Origin: Crocodylus rhombifer
Lineage: Eukaryota; Chordata; Crocodylia; Crocodylidae
Assembly: GCA_038503035.1 (NCBI GenBank)
Contig: JAVSML010024435.1
Span: 310,001-374,000, forward strand
Direction of reading: 5' to 3'
DNA: 64,000 bases
Shown: positions 32,109 to 44,455 of the stretch, one piece after another
How positions within the stretch are numbered: position 1 is the first letter of the stretch
Layout: each line of letters opens with the position of its first letter
Program-made: the position numbers and the translations under genes
The notes under the pieces: generated by a model
What the model was told of the DNA's origin: nothing
Database searches by the model: none
What the model saw: the letters and a program-made list of their open reading frames with translations, nothing else

Positions 32109-33388
32109 ATGAAAGCTAGAGCTAACAGGATTAAGTTCATAGCGGACAAATGCAAGATACTATACCTCAGAAGGAATAATCAAAAATACAAATATAAAAT
32201 GGGTAACACTTGGCTGAATGGCAGCACTATGGAAAAGGACTTGGGAGTCCAGGTAGACCACAGACCCAATATGGATCTGGAGTGTGTTGCAGCCACACAA
32301 AACGCAAATATGGTTTGGGGATACATCAAAAGAAGCATTAGGTGCAAGACACAGGAGGTGATAGTGCTTCTTTACTTGACATTGCTTAGGTCTCATCTAA
32401 AGTAGTGTGTACAGTTCTGGGCTCCATAATTTTAAAAAGGACATGGAGAATTTAGAGAGGATCTAGCGGTGGGCAACAAAGAAGAAAAAGGGCTTGGAAA
32501 ACAAGGCATATAAGAGGCTGAAGAGCTAGGCATGTTCAGCTTGCAGAAAAGGTGCATAAAAGGGGACAAGATAGCAGTCTTCAAATACTTGAACAACTGC
32601 CATAAAGAAAAGGGAAAGCACCTTTTCTCTGTCACTGCAGAGAAGAGAATGTGGACCAGTGGCTTGAAGTTGCAGCAAAGTTTAGCTTGGCTATCTAGAA
32701 AAAAAACTTCTTCACTGTGAGAACAGTGAAGAAGTGGAATGGACCGCCAAGGGAAGTTATGGACTTTCCATCACTGGAGGTGTTAAAGATGAGGTTAGAC
32801 AGCCACTGGTTGGAGATGATCTCGGTATAGTTATGACTATGTTTTACTATAGGTATTTCCCTTGCTTCTGGGCTTTGATGGTTGCCCTGTCCCCCCTTTC
32901 TCCTACATGTGTCAGGGTGTTTTTAAGCTTCTCTCAGAAGCACTGGGTGTTGGCTACTTTGGCTGGGGTGTCTTAATGCTCTTGCTGGGGTTCCTGGCTA
33001 GATTGTCTTTCCTCTCTGCTTAAGGTCAGACTGATCGCCATATCTGGGGTCAGGAACGAATTTTAGCCCTGGTCAGATTGGCATAGACTTTGGTGCTGTT
33101 TACCTTCCTCTGTACTGTGGGGAGAGGTGTGGTGCTCTACCTAAGGTCTCTTTAGTATATATTGATATTTCATAGAAGCAGGACATTGGTTGCCATGGCT
33201 CCCCCCACTTTACCTGTTGCAGGTTATGGTGTTAAGTTTGTGTTGTGTCAAGGTTGATGTGGTTTTACAGAGTTCAGATTATTGTTTGTATGGGATGGTT
33301 TGGATAGGGATGATCCTGTGTCAGGCAGAGGGTGGACTAGATGACCCAGAGAGGTCCCTTCCAGCCCTGTTTCTCTATGATTCTATGA
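32109..33388 (+). mobile_element. CR1 LINE, 5'-truncated, long 3' UTR type
   Basis: The RT C-terminal region is readable at 32130-32400 (FIADKCKILYLRRNNQKYKY, MEKDLGVQVDHRPNMDLE), followed by decayed 'FKYLNNCHKEKG' and 'VKKWNGPPREVMDFPSLEVL' pieces. An extended 3' region at 32830-33340 precedes the terminal GGTCCCTTCCAGCCCTGTTT and CTATGATTCTATGA. It is 5'-truncated as usual for CR1 and lies in intron 5. Confidence 0.85.
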
Positions 33389-33389
33389 A

Positions 33390-33890
33390 ATCATTAACAC
33401 TTGCTTGCCAACATCACAATGAAATTAGCAGGATACCACAAGATTAAAACTGAATACAGTTTAAAAAACCTTCTCTAATTTTATTGAGATTTGGGATCAC
33501 CAAATCATTTACAAACACAGTGAACCATGTGAGCAATAAAAAAATTAATCTTTAAAATATTTTTTAGATCAAGGAAGGTAGTTTAACAGCCAGAAGGGAA
33601 GAAAAGTGGAGTAATTTCAGAAGGATGGAATACCACGATTGAAGTAGTAGCAAAGAATTGAAGGGACAGGACAGAGAAAAAACAAGGTGGGAAGAACAGA
33701 GTGGGCTAGCAGGCTAGTAAGTAAAGTTGATGCAGTGTAAATCCATGAAGAATTTTTAATTTCACAAATTAAAATTCTAAACTGAAATTGGAGATGAGCA
33801 GAAAATCAATTAGATTCATAACAATTTGATTTTCTGGATGTAGTTATTTATCCTTGCTTTAGCAAAATGCCAAAAAGTATTCCTAAAATA
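33390..33890. other. NLN intron 5 sequence, nothing recognised
   Basis: AT- and purine-rich intron without visible structure. Confidence 0.55.
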
Positions 33891-33894
33891 GAAG

Positions 33895-34150
33895 TGGCAG
33901 ACAAGGTTCTTTGGGTGAATCTGGTATCTTTTATTAGACCAACTTGGAAAAAAATTTTTAAGCAAGCTTTCAGGTTTAAAACCCCTTTGTCAGGCTGATG
34001 AAGTTTCTGCAGTTGGTGTGTGCTCTTTCTGGATGCAATAAGAAGTAAAGAGGCTGGGCTGGTATGCATACAAAACAGGCAGTCAGTGAAGATGTAAATA
34101 GGATAGACGTATGTCCTTAGACCAACACAGCTACAGCCTACACCCCTGTA
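33895..34150 (-). repeat. Interspersed repeat, GGTCTAATAAAAGATACCAG type
   Basis: Read on the complement it runs from GTAGCTGTGTTGGTCTAAG, through CTGACAAAGGGGTTTTAAAC and AAGCTTGCTTAAAAATTTTT, to GGTCTAATAAAAGATACCAG and ATTCACCCAAAGAACC. It has the same architecture as the repeats at 945-1092 and 10743-10980. It ends about 40 bp from NLN exon 5. Confidence 0.55.
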
Positions 34151-34189
34151 AAATAAAAGTGTAGATCCAAAGGACAATACTTCACTTAC

Positions 34190-34292
34190 CAAGTTCATCC
34201 TTAGAAAATATAAGAAATGTGTTTTCTTCATTGAGGTTTTTGTTGAAATCTATACATAGCTCACTCAATTTTTTCTTCATTGTCTTTATTTC
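34190..34292 (-). CDS. NLN: NLN exon 5
   Basis: Length is 103 nt. The acceptor is CAATTTAG and the donor CTTG|GTAAGTG. It encodes [20 protein letters not shown] then [14 protein letters not shown] plus one base (phase 1). The block [11 protein letters not shown] is invariant among vertebrate M3 oligopeptidases. Confidence 0.96.
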
Positions 34293-35821
34293 CTAAATTG
34301 ATATAAATTAAACTGACAGTCACAAAACAAAAACTGTAATCTTAACTGCATGTAAAAAAATTACTTTTCTAACATGCTGAAAGTATATTTTCCTAGCCAA
34401 GTGCATGTTGTTTAGAAGTCAGTGTTATATCCCTCTGGGACACACGGCAAGAAGAAAATAATTCCCATAGAAGATAACAGTATTCCAAAACCATTTTAAA
34501 TGCTGGCATGTAGACATCACTGAAGAGAATATTTTTGACATTTCAGTCTTACTTCTGGGATTAATTTCCTTTTCATTCCTAGGTTTACATACAGCATTGC
34601 TTGCACATTTCAAAAAAATTTTGCATATTTGTTGTATTTAAAAAAAAAACATTGCTACTTCTGGTGAAATTTAAGCATCATTTATGATTTCATGTTACTC
34701 TGAGTCACCAACAATTTCCTGAAATAGAATCTTTTTAATGCTTTTCTAAAGCCATTAGGAAAATTAACTTAATAGAGAGTAAGGCTCTTATCAAATACAG
34801 GATTTGGGCAAGGAATAATGAGTGGTCAAAGGCAGAGAGGTTCACAGGGTAGAAGTTAGCAGAATGGTGTATACCTTGACTGTTGAATGTGGGTACAGAC
34901 AAAAGTGCAGCTCTCCGCTGTAACTGAGAACATTTTGGAGGAACTGTTGAGTTACAACGATCCTGCGGACCAAACAGAAGTTCACTGTTGTTTGGGGAGG
35001 GGGGAATCTAGCTGCTGGAGCCTACAGCCAGTTTCCCCCAGCAATAGCCCCTACTCCCTATGAGGTGGCAAAGTTTTCAGAAAGGGAGGGGGGAAAGGGA
35101 GCAAAGGGAGCTTGTTCTAGGGGCTCCCCAGCTGGCACTGGAGGGTGGGTAAATTGGAGCCCCCACCTCAAAGAAGGGCTCTAATATACCTACTTCACCT
35201 TCCAGCAGGGGCTGAAACCCCCCAGACTGAACTTCCTCTGCTTCCTTTACCCCACTCCCATTCTGAAAACAGCTCGAGGCTGGCAGGCAGCGCAGACAGA
35301 AGTTGTAAAAGATGCTCTGTTTTGAAATGTCTTCATTTGACCCTTCATGCAATGAAGAGTCAGATTTTTGCACAATCAGACATTTTTTAAACTGCCTGCA
35401 GCTGTGCACTTGTGTTTGGTCATGGCTATAAACTGCTTTCTGTGGCCAGATTGGCTGACAACTTCTATCTGTGCCTTGTATGACTGTGGTCCAAGATTTT
35501 TGGTACTTTGATTTTTGGGTGCCTGACCTGAATTTTTCTGTATGCAGGTTAGCACTTTCTGAAAATCTAAAACAAGCTGGTCAGCCAAAAACTAACCATT
35601 TAAAATTATAAACCACAGTTTGGCTTTATATTCAAATATTTACCTTTTTTTCCTTCTGTCTTTTATCATTTTTACATCTCTAGCACTTTAAAGTTGGCCT
35701 CAAACCAACACTTAATTGCGATCTGGAAACACAAACTCAAATATACTTTAAGAACAGTTACATAGGTATGGAGAATTTTTTTTATTTGTACCAAAAATAC
35801 TGAAAAAAATGTCATACTCAC
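34293..35821. other. NLN intron 4, no recognised element
   Basis: The intron contains a GC-rich patch (about 34980-35300) with opposing shadow ORFs. I could not assign it to a repeat family. Confidence 0.5.
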
Positions 35822-35929
35822 ATTTTGCACTTCTTTTGGAAGATGGAGTCCATTTCTTTTTCCCATTTTAATCGACTTATCTAAATATCTCTTAGCTTCA
35901 GGCTTTACAGTTTCAAGATCATATGTTTG
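35822..35929 (-). CDS. NLN: NLN exon 4
   Basis: Length is 108 nt, 36 codons, phase 0 at both ends. The acceptor is CTATTTCAG and the donor AAT|GTGAGT. It encodes [20 protein letters not shown] followed by [16 protein letters not shown]. The [13 protein letters not shown] block is one of the clearest neurolysin markers, since THOP1 has LIKLGRRNGLHLP here. It is separated from exon 3 by a 14.7 kb repeat-rich intron. Confidence 0.96.
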
Positions 35930-36246
35930 CTGAAATAGGGTTACATGACGATAAATATTTTCATAACATGGCATTAGAAACTTCTCAGGTATTAGAATGG
36001 TCAGAGCAAAACTGTTTATTACTTCTGCTGATCTGTACCATAGAAATGCCACCAACATCAGCTGCAAACAGGCATTATAAATAATTTTACTCTACAGTAG
36101 TGTCCCTCTATTGATACAAGGCAGATTAAAACCAGAGAAGACTTTCTTTTAGCAAGCATCATAACTGAAAGTTTACCTATCTGGCTCTGCAAGAGCAGAA
36201 GCAAGGCCTTTGTACACTTAGACTGCCTAGTGTATTTACACATTAT

Positions 36247-36571
36247 GGGTGTTTATAGATGTGCTCTGGGAGGCAGCAAGTAGTGGGGGGAGGGAGGCAG
36301 GGTGACACTTTAATTAGCGCAGCTTTGAGAGCTGCACTAATTAAAAGCGCCCAGACTAACGTGTATTAGCATCCCTGTCTTGAAAAATGGTGGGGCGACA
36401 CTTCGAACTAAGCTCATCAAACCAGCTTTAGTTTAAAGCACCCCACCACCATTTTTCAGTGTGGGGACGCTGATACACATGAGGCTGGAATATGCTGGAT
36501 TAATCAAGTCTGCTCCGATGCACTGTAACTAAAGCACGTCAGAGCAGCCTCCCTGCATGTGTATAGAAGCC
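36247..36571. mobile_element. Foldback MITE (TTAN family), copy 2
   Basis: The element is 325 bp with ends GGGTGTTTATAGATGTGC and GCATGTGTATAGAAGCC, flanked by TTAT on both sides (36243-36246 and 36572-36575). Inner arms AAAAATGGTGGGG and CCACCACCATTTTT pair around the core GAACTAAGC...GCTTTAGTT shared with the 10476-10738 copy. Confidence 0.75.
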
Positions 36572-36575
36572 TTAT

Positions 36576-37340
36576 GATACCAAGCACTCTCTTGTGTTTA
36601 AAGCATACTATACTCAAGTTCATCCTGAACAAGTATCTTTTTAAACAATACATGAACTTAAAGTCATTTCCACAGATACTACTGACTCTTAGCACTTACA
36701 TAAATCTTGTCAGGTCTATATAATTAAAATATGAATTAATCCAAATATATAAGGATTAACAAAAACATTCATTGTTATATTGCATGGGGAAAACTAAAAA
36801 GGATATAAACTAATCTTTGTCAGAGCATAAGCCAGCCACTAACTGATGGAAAGCAATTCCTAGTTCAAAGGCCTATTATTCTATTACAATAGTTCTTCCA
36901 TCCTTCACTGTACAAGGAATTGGACTACATAAGAGATTTTGGCTTACAAAAATATTAGCCTGATGTTGTATGGCAATTCCTATGCAAATCAGCCACCCAC
37001 AATGCAGAGCCATTCAGGGACATCTAATTCAGATTGTATACTGCAAGTATTAAAGATGCATTAATACAGTGCTCTGCCTGGGTTGCTATATCCTGCTTCT
37101 CATCAGTACTAATCTCAGCAGGTAGTACACTATATTAATGTAGCCATACTGCTTCAAATAGCTGAGCTAGTCCAGGTATGTCTGCATGACACTGCAATGT
37201 GCCACGCTGATGTACCTTTAGTATCTCACAAATTTACAAGCCCTTCATAATTTGCAGTCACAAATTATTCATCTTTTCCTCCTAAACATTAAACAATGCT
37301 AAAAACAAGTCAAGGTCATGTGTTACAGTCTTTATACCAG
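36576..37340. other. NLN intron 3 sequence, nothing recognised
   Basis: AT-rich intron without identifiable features. Confidence 0.55.
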
Positions 37341-37344
37341 TTTT

Positions 37345-37870
37345 CGTGGAATCACAGAAAAATAGCATTGGAAGAGACCTCCAAGGATGGAGATTCCACA
37401 ACCTCTCTGGGTAACCTGCTTCAGTGTTTTACTGTCCTCCTAATGAGAAAGTTATTCCTAATATCCAACCTAAACTTCCCTTGCTGCAACTTGAGACCAC
37501 TGCTTCTTTGTTCTGCCATCTGCCACCAGTGAGAACAATCTAGCTCCATCCTCTTTGGAACCACCATGCAGGTAGTTAAAGGCTGCTATTAAATCCCCTC
37601 CTAGCTTTCTCTTTTTCAGACTAAATAAGCTCAGTTCCCTCAGCCTTTCCTCAAAAGTCATGTTCCCCTGTCCCTTAACCAGTTCTGTTATACTCTCTCG
37701 AATTTGTCTACATCCTTTCTGTAGTGGGGGCCCAAAACTGGACACAGTACTCCAGATGTGGCCTCACCAATGCTGAATATGGGGAATAATCACTTCCCTC
37801 GATCTGGCAATGCTCCTACTAATGCCGTTAGCCTTCTTCGCAACAAAGGCACACTGCTGGTCATATGGTA
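37345..37870 (-). mobile_element. Minus-strand CR1 LINE fragment (RT C-terminus and 3' end)
   Basis: The complement encodes the CR1 block ELVKGQGNMTFEERLRELSL then FSLKKRKLGGDLIAAFNYLH, continuing to the 3' end ...GGTCTCTTCCAATGC near 37350. It is 5'-truncated with several frame breaks. Confidence 0.85.
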
Positions 37871-37874
37871 GTTG

Positions 37875-38330
37875 ATTATAAAGTAGTGTCCTTCCATGTC
37901 ATGAAACCTTTATTTTTGCCTCTATAACATGAAAAATGGTAAAAATAGAAAATATCATTGAAATAAAGATAAAGAGACATATCTGACCAATGTTCAACTT
38001 GTGAGCACCCTAACCACACTGGCCCTAACCCTAACAGCATCATCAACTCTTCTGACTCATTTCAACTAAGCTTCAGTTAACTTGCTTTTTTACAACTAGC
38101 TCTTGACCAGCCATTAGTTAAGTTAAGATGCTGCATCATGTGAATTTGATGAAATAATCACACATCCATGTACCACTGGTTCACTGATGTCATTTCACTG
38201 TCTCTTGATAGGCTCAGGAATATACTGATGTATAAGAGAGTAGAATCCTGTAGTACATTATAAATTCCTGAAACCAGAAACCTTTTGTGATCTCTGTGAT
38301 TCCACAAGAACAGTGATGTCTATACCCTAA
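37875..38330. other. NLN intron 3 sequence, nothing recognised
   Basis: A short CCCTAACCCTAAC run occurs at 38022-38034, too short to be a telomeric array. Confidence 0.5.
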
Positions 38331-41300
38331 CCAGGATTGACAGGAATGGTGACAGATGGCAGAAATCAACTGTATCAAATGTTGCAATTCTAACAAAGTC
38401 ATTGTGCCCCAATGTGCAGGAAGACTAGCAAGTATGGCAGAAGACCAGCTTGGCTTAGCAGGGAATTCTTCAGTAAACTAAATAACAAAGAGGAAGCTTA
38501 TAAGAAGTGGAAACTTGAACAAATAAACATGGAGAAGTATAAGAGCATTGCTCAGGCATGCAGGGATGAAGTCAGGAAGGCCAAAGTGGAACCAGAGTTG
38601 CAGCTAGCAAGGGATAGTAGCTAGTGAAGGGTAACAAGAAAGGTTTCTACAAGTATGTCGGCAGCAAGAGGAGGATCAGGGAAAGTGTGGGTCCCTTACT
38701 GAATGGGGGAGGCAACCTTGTGATAAAGGATGCAAAAGAGGCTGAAGTACTCAATGCCTTCTTTGCCTTAGTCTTTACAGGCAAGGTCAACTCCTAGAAT
38801 ACTGCACCAGACAGCAGTCTGGCGAGGAAGTAAGCAACCAACAGTGGCAAAAGTGCAAGTTAGAGCAGGGTCAGGCAATTATTTTGGCTGGAGGGCTGCT
38901 TAACTTGATTTTGTGACTGGAAGTCCCACTTCTAATCCCTGACTTTTACCACCTCCCCTTGTCTCAGAAGTACTCCAAAAAAATCATATACTACAAAATA
39001 AAACAGTGCAACTGGCTGTGCTGGGGCGATAGGAAGAGGAGCGGAGCTGGCCCAGCTCCATAGTGCAGAGCTCCCTGCTGTTCCTCATAACCTGTACGTA
39101 ACAGCATGTGTGGCCGGGCTGCCAGCTCCATCACACGTGGCATTTGTGGACTGCGTGTGAGCCTCGCAGAATACAGCCAAGCAAACCTCACATCCAGGTT
39201 CTGCGCTCCTGTTGCCCCACTCTGGATCCCTGCTGGCCCCAGGGCACCAGGACGGGCTTTGCACTCCTGCCTGCCACAACCACTCCCACACTGTGGCTAC
39301 TTCCCTACTTTCCCTCCCTCCCGCCTGCTCACACGCCACTGCTTCCTACCACTCTGTCCACCACTCCAGCCCACCCCAGCCAGCACCATGCAGTTGCCAA
39401 ATGCATGGCTGGGACTGCATGGCACAGCATGAAACCAGTCCAGTCAGCTGTGGGCCTCACCATGTGGGCTAATCTCAGTGGTTTCTACCCCCATTGCCAT
39501 GTGGCTGGGTCCTGACAACTCCATGCTGTGTGCTATGGCATGGATTTGGCTCAGCCTCAGTCCCACAGCGTGGGCTGATAGCAGCTGTTTCTCCCCCTCC
39601 CTCCATCCAATCTTATCTGAATTTCCACTCAGATGGAGGAAGGGTGGGGAACAGCCAAGGGGCTGCAAGGCCAGAAGCCACAGAGGCTTTTGGTTGGGGC
39701 TTGAGGGTGGGGAGGCTGGAGGAGGGGTGGGGTTGGCTGGGCCTTGCTGCTCAGCTGCTGGGTCTTGCCATTGGCTTCTCCTGGGTCCTGCTGCCACTGG
39801 CACCTCTTCATTGTTGACAGGCAGGCACAAACCGATAATAATTTTCTAAATTTGAGAGATGGCCTGCAGGCCAGATAGAATAGCCTGGTGGGCTGGATCC
39901 AGCCCACAGGCTGTATTTTGCCCACCCCTGGATAGGAACTATTTAGAGAAACTGGACATATAAAAGTCCATGGGGCTGGACAAGATACACCTGAGGGTGC
40001 TGAGGGAGTTGGCTGATGAGATTGCAGAGCCATTGCCATGAGTTTCCAAAGATGATGGCCAACCAGGAGAGGTCCTGGATGACTGGAAAAGGGCAAACAG
40101 AGTGCCCATATTTACAAAAGGGAAAAAGAAGTATCTAGGGAACAACAGACCAGTCAGCCTCACCTCAGTCCCTGGAAAAATCATGGAGCAGATCCTCAAG
40201 GAATCCACTTCTAAGCATTTGGAGAAGGTGATTAGAAATAGTCAGCATGGATTCACCAAGGGCAAGTCATGCCTGACCAACCTGACTGCCCGCTGTGATG
40301 AGGTGACTGGCTCTGTGGATGTGGGGAGACCAGTGGATGTGGTATACCTTGAATTAGCTAGGCTTTTGATATGGTCTCCCACAACATTATCTCAGGCAAG
40401 CTAAGGAAGTATGGGATGGATTAATGGACTGTAAAGTGGACAGAAAACTGGCTGGAGCATTGGGCTCAGGGAATAGTAATCAATGGCTCTATGTCTAGTT
40501 GGCAACTGGTATCAAGCCAAGTGCCCAAAGGGTATGTCCTAGGGTTGGTTTATTCAATGTCTTCATTGACAACCTGGAACATGGCATAGAGTGAACCCTC
40601 ATCAAGAATACAAATGACACCAAACTGGAGGGAGAAGTAGATATGCTGGAGGGTAGGGCTAGGATTCAGGAGTGACCTAGACAAATTGGAGGCTTGAGCC
40701 AAAAGAAATCTTATGACATTCAACAAGATCAAGTGCAAAATCCTGCACTTAGGATGGAACAATCCCATACATCAGTTCAGGGTGAGGGCTGACTGGCTGG
40801 GCAGCAGCTCTGCAGAAAAAGACCTGGGGGTTACAGTGGACAACAAGCTATATATGAGCCATCAGTGTGCACTTGTTGCAAAGAAGGCTGATGGCATACT
40901 GGGCTGTATCAGTAGGAACATTGCCAGCAGGTCAAGGGAAGTGATTATTCCCCTCTATTCAGCACTCGTGAGGCCACATCTGGAGTACTGCATTCAGTTT
41001 TGGGCTCCCCAATACAGAAAGGATCCAGTGGAGGGGAAAATAATTCAGGGGCTGGGGAACATGACTTACAAGGAAAGACTGAGGGAACTGGGCTTATTTA
41101 GTCTAGAGAAGAGAAAGCCAAGATGGGATTTAATAGCAGCCTTCAACTACCTGAAGAATGGTTCCAAAGAGAATGCAGCTAGACTGTTCTCAGTGGTGGC
41201 AGATGACAGAACAAGGAACACTCGTTTCAAATGGCAGCAAGGGAAGTTTAGGTTAGATATCAGGAAAAAAATTGTTACTAGGAGGGTAGTAAAACACTGG

Positions 41301-41475
41301 ACCAGGTTATCCAGACAGGTGATAAAGTCTCCATCCTTGGAGTTGTTTAAGACCTGGCTTAACAAAGCCTTGGCTGGGATAATCTAGTTGTGGATGGTCC
41401 TGCTTTGAGTATGCGGTTGGACTAGGTGACCTCCTGAGTTCCCTTCCAATCCTAATTTTCTATGATTTTGTTATT
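38330..41475 (+). mobile_element. CR1 LINE, largely RT domain, split by a hAT insertion
   Basis: The first part (38330-38865) carries WLSREFFSKLNNKEEAYKKW and YKSIAQACRDEVRKAKVEPE. After the hAT element it resumes with RVLRELADEIAEPLP at 39990, then KKYLGNNRPVSLTSVPGKIM and NSQHGFTKGKSCLTNL at 40130-40290. The RT C-terminal ORF (40713-41387) contains CALVAKKADGILGCISRNIA and [17 protein letters not shown]. The 3' end is CCTTCCAATCCTAATTTTCT then ATGATTTTG near 41470. In the catalytic region the FADDT motif is degraded. Confidence 0.9.
38866..39930 (-). mobile_element. Non-autonomous hAT element, CAGGGGTGGGCAAA family, copy 2
   Basis: The element is 1065 bp. Reversed, its left end is CAGGGGTGGGCAAAATACAG CCTGTGGGCTGG, as at 7798; the other end is CAGGGTCAGGCAATTATTTT. 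It interrupts the CR1 at 38330-41475. The flanking 8-mers AGTTAGAG and GATAGGAA are not a convincing duplication. The GC-rich interior gives overlapping shadow ORFs on both strands. Confidence 0.7.
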
Positions 41476-41479
41476 CTAC

Positions 41480-41960
41480 AAATGTGGCCACCCCACTTTT
41501 GTCCTTTGCTAGATTATCTACAAACAAGGTTGGTACAGTCTCTGCTTTACTCAAGTTGAAATTGACCCTGAGGTGTGGCAGAAGTATCTAGAATACCAGG
41601 TGACAAATGAACCTTAATCCAATTTTCCCTAAAACAAGGAAGTTAAAGGAAAAATAATTGGTGCTATGAAGTTATATCAAAAGATGGCGACTTGTTCGAA
41701 TTTTCCTGGGAAGTCGTTAGCAATCTCAAACAGCAAGCCCTACCTGATTTTACTAACTGTAATTGCTAAAGGTCTAATGCAAATTAAAGTTCTCCCAACA
41801 TTTCTAATAAGCCAACACAGTAAAATTGGCCAAAACTGCCTAAGAAGATGTTTTGTTCAACTCTTTCAATATAACCACAAAAGTAAACAGTCCATGTAGA
41901 ACCACAGAATAGGTTCCCTGCATCTGATGCCATCTACTCCTGAAATGGGCCTGTAAGACT
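41480..41960. other. NLN intron 3 sequence, nothing recognised
   Basis: AT-rich intron, no feature. Confidence 0.5.
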
Positions 41961-41965
41961 TCTTT

Positions 41966-42229
41966 GGCATTTTTACACATGCCCAGCGCTGCATTGCTTA
42001 TAGTTGTATAAGGGGTGAAACGCATGTCAGTGCTAAGAAAATGGCAGTGACGTGCTTTTTGAACTAAAACACATAGAAGGTGTTTTAGTTCAAAAGCATG
42101 CCATTCTCTATGCACTGATTCACATTTTGCCACTTTTACAACTGAAAGTGGCATAGCGTAGCTTGCATCAGCTTGTGCAGCAGAACTCCAGTGCATTGCG
42201 AGACAAAAAAGTATGTGTATAAATGGGCC
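41966..42229. mobile_element. Foldback MITE related to the TTAN family, diverged
   Basis: The ends are GGCATTTTTACACATGCCC and GTATGTGTATAAATGGGCC. The centre is a perfect 15-bp stem, TTTGAACTAAAACAC against GTGTTTTAGTTCAAA (42059-42093), which corresponds to the GAACTAAAGC core of the copies at 10.5 and 36.3 kb. No matching 4-bp duplication was seen. Confidence 0.5.
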
Positions 42230-42395
42230 TAATCACCAAATCTGAAACTCAATACATTAAATACTTAAAAAGGCCCCTAACATTAAGTGACTCATTCCCA
42301 CAAAACCAAATCTAGAAAGCTAGAAATGACACAGAAAGACTCTTTAAGTTGATGGGATAATTTGGTCAGAATTAATGGAGGAGAAAAAGATTCAA

Positions 42396-42551
42396 GGCCC
42401 TGATCCTAATTGTGACAGTAAGGTGCCTGGTACATATTCATTTAATGGTAGGTTGGGATCCCAATAATCGTGCCTCCTGCCATGCCACGCATTCACCATT
42501 TATGGTATAATTAACCTCTTAATCATGTCTTAAATGTAATGAGTCAGGGCC
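42396..42551. mobile_element. Small MITE with GGCCCTGA ends
   Basis: A 156-bp stretch with inverted ends GGCCCTGATCC and GAGTCAGGGCC. No target duplication seen. A partial relative (TTAATTATGTCTTGAATTG) is near 12698. Confidence 0.35.
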
Positions 42552-43011
42552 CGAAAACTCAGACCATTTTTCTGTAACCTCAGACCATTTTTCTGTTCTT
42601 CATAACATTAACAGAAAGAAGCATTTGTTGGCAGACTACTCTCAAAGACTCAAAAAAACTGGACAAACATTTCATTCCCTATTTTACATTGATTTCTCAT
42701 GACTATGAGTACTGCTAATGCAACATACATTTTTGGTTTCTTAAGCTGTAGTGGCTGGAATTCCCATTATGCTTTGCTCTATTTTGATTTCACTCTTAGG
42801 GAGATTCCCACCATGTGCATGTTTTGGTCTCAGCGGGAATGGTTTTTAGGGTCATGGGAGAATTTAAACCACAGTATTCTAGTTTTCTTTTTCCCTTGCA
42901 AAGTAAAAGACTCAAGTCCTCACCACAGAGTGGGAGGAAAGCAGAAAAGTTTGGTGGCACAATTCACCTTATGTTTAATAAGTTTAACATCTTAACATCT
43001 GTCTCTTTAAC

Positions 43012-43960
43012 ATCTTTATCAATGATGTGGACATTGGTGTCAGAAGCGCACTGGCTAAGTTTGCCGATGACACTAACTTTGGGGCATAGCATCCATACCT
43101 GAGGACAGGCTAGTGATCCAGGCTGACTTGGATAAACTTAGTAAGTGGGCGGATACAAACTTGATGACATTCAATATGGATAAATGTCAGGTACTCCACC
43201 TCAGGGGGAAAAAAACCTCGCGGTATACTTATAGGTTCGGCAGTGCTATGCTTGATAGCACCACGGCTGAAAGACTTGGGGGTCACGATTAACCACAAGA
43301 TGAACATGAGCCACCAATGCAATGTCACAGCTGGTAAGGCAAACAAAACTTTGGCTTGCATCCATAGAAGCTTCTCAAGTAAATCTCAGGATGTCATCTT
43401 CCCGCTGTACTCGGCCTTGGTGAGGCCACAGCTGGAGTACTGCATCCAATTCTGGGTTCCACAATTCAAGAAGGATGTCAAGAAGCTTGAGAGAGTCCAG
43501 AGGAGAGCCTGGTACATGATCAGAGGGCAAGAGAATAGGCCTTATGAAGAAACGCTGAGAGCCATGGGACTCTTCAGTCTAGAAAAGCACAGGCTCAGAG
43601 GGGACCTGGTGGCTGCTTATAAGTACATATGGGGTGTACATCAGGATCTGGGAGAAAGTCTGTTCACCAGCACACCCCAAGGAAAAACAAGGACCAACAG
43701 TCATAAAGTTCTCCAAGACCATTTTAGACTGGACCTAAGGAAAAACTTCTTTACTGTCAGAGTCCCCAAGACCTGGAATAGACTCCCTCCAGAAGTGGCG
43801 CAGGCACATACTCTGGACTCATTCAAGAAACGTTTGGATGCTTATCTTGCTGGGATCCTTTGACCCTAGCTGACTTCCTGCCCCTGGGCAGGGGGCTGGA
43901 CTTGATGATCTTTGAGGTCCCTTCCAATCCTAATGTCTATGGAATCTATGAAATCTAAGT
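43012..43960 (+). mobile_element. CR1 LINE, young-looking 5'-truncated copy
   Basis: It starts inside the RT palm with LAKFADDTNFG (catalytic Asp pair intact, about 43055-43085). A 206-codon ORF (43243-43863) then covers SSKSQDVIFPLYSALVRPQL and EYCIQFWVPQFKKDVKKLER through FRLDLRKNFFTVRVPKTWNR to KRLDAYLAGIL. One frameshift precedes it near 43270. The 3' end is CCTTCCAATCCTAATGTCTA then TGGAATCTATGAAATC. It is 5'-truncated and among the best preserved CR1 copies here. Confidence 0.9.
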
Positions 43961-43964
43961 TATA

Positions 43965-44455
43965 GAATAGATCTATTAAACATTAATGCAGTTGTGTGTG
44001 TTGTGAGTCTGCCTAGAACAGCATTCAATATCAAGGATTCATTTTTTTAAATAGAGGAACTATAATCAGAAGAGTTATTTCATACCTCAAGAAGCCTAAT
44101 TTTTCTAACCCAACAGATAAGTAGAAAATAGTTTAATACAATTAATGTAATGGATTAAGATCACCAAAGCTACTTTTTCTTTTTAATAACCTCTTTTTAA
44201 AGGTGACTTACTGTAAACCCATTAGACTACCTGGGCTCATTAGGCTGACCCATAGGTAACCCACAGCTGAATCAAGGACATATGAATAGAGCAACCATCC
44301 TATACTTCATCTCTCAATATGCAACAACTGAACAAGGAAAACAATGTTTCCCAACACAAAATAAATTATAGGAGTATTGACCGTTCATTCCTTTTAACAC
44401 TTACTGTCTTGATCTTACTGTCCTGATAAAAATTGCTAGACAGAGATAGTGAGAT
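43965..44455. other. NLN intron 3 sequence, nothing recognised
   Basis: AT-rich intron. Confidence 0.5.

Noticed and set aside
38022..38034. CCCTAACCCTAAC, telomere-like
   Set aside because: Two units only; no array.
38858..39938. Target duplication for the hAT at 38866-39930
   Set aside because: Flanks AGTTAGAG and GATAGGAA do not align convincingly, so the element is called on ends and family match alone.
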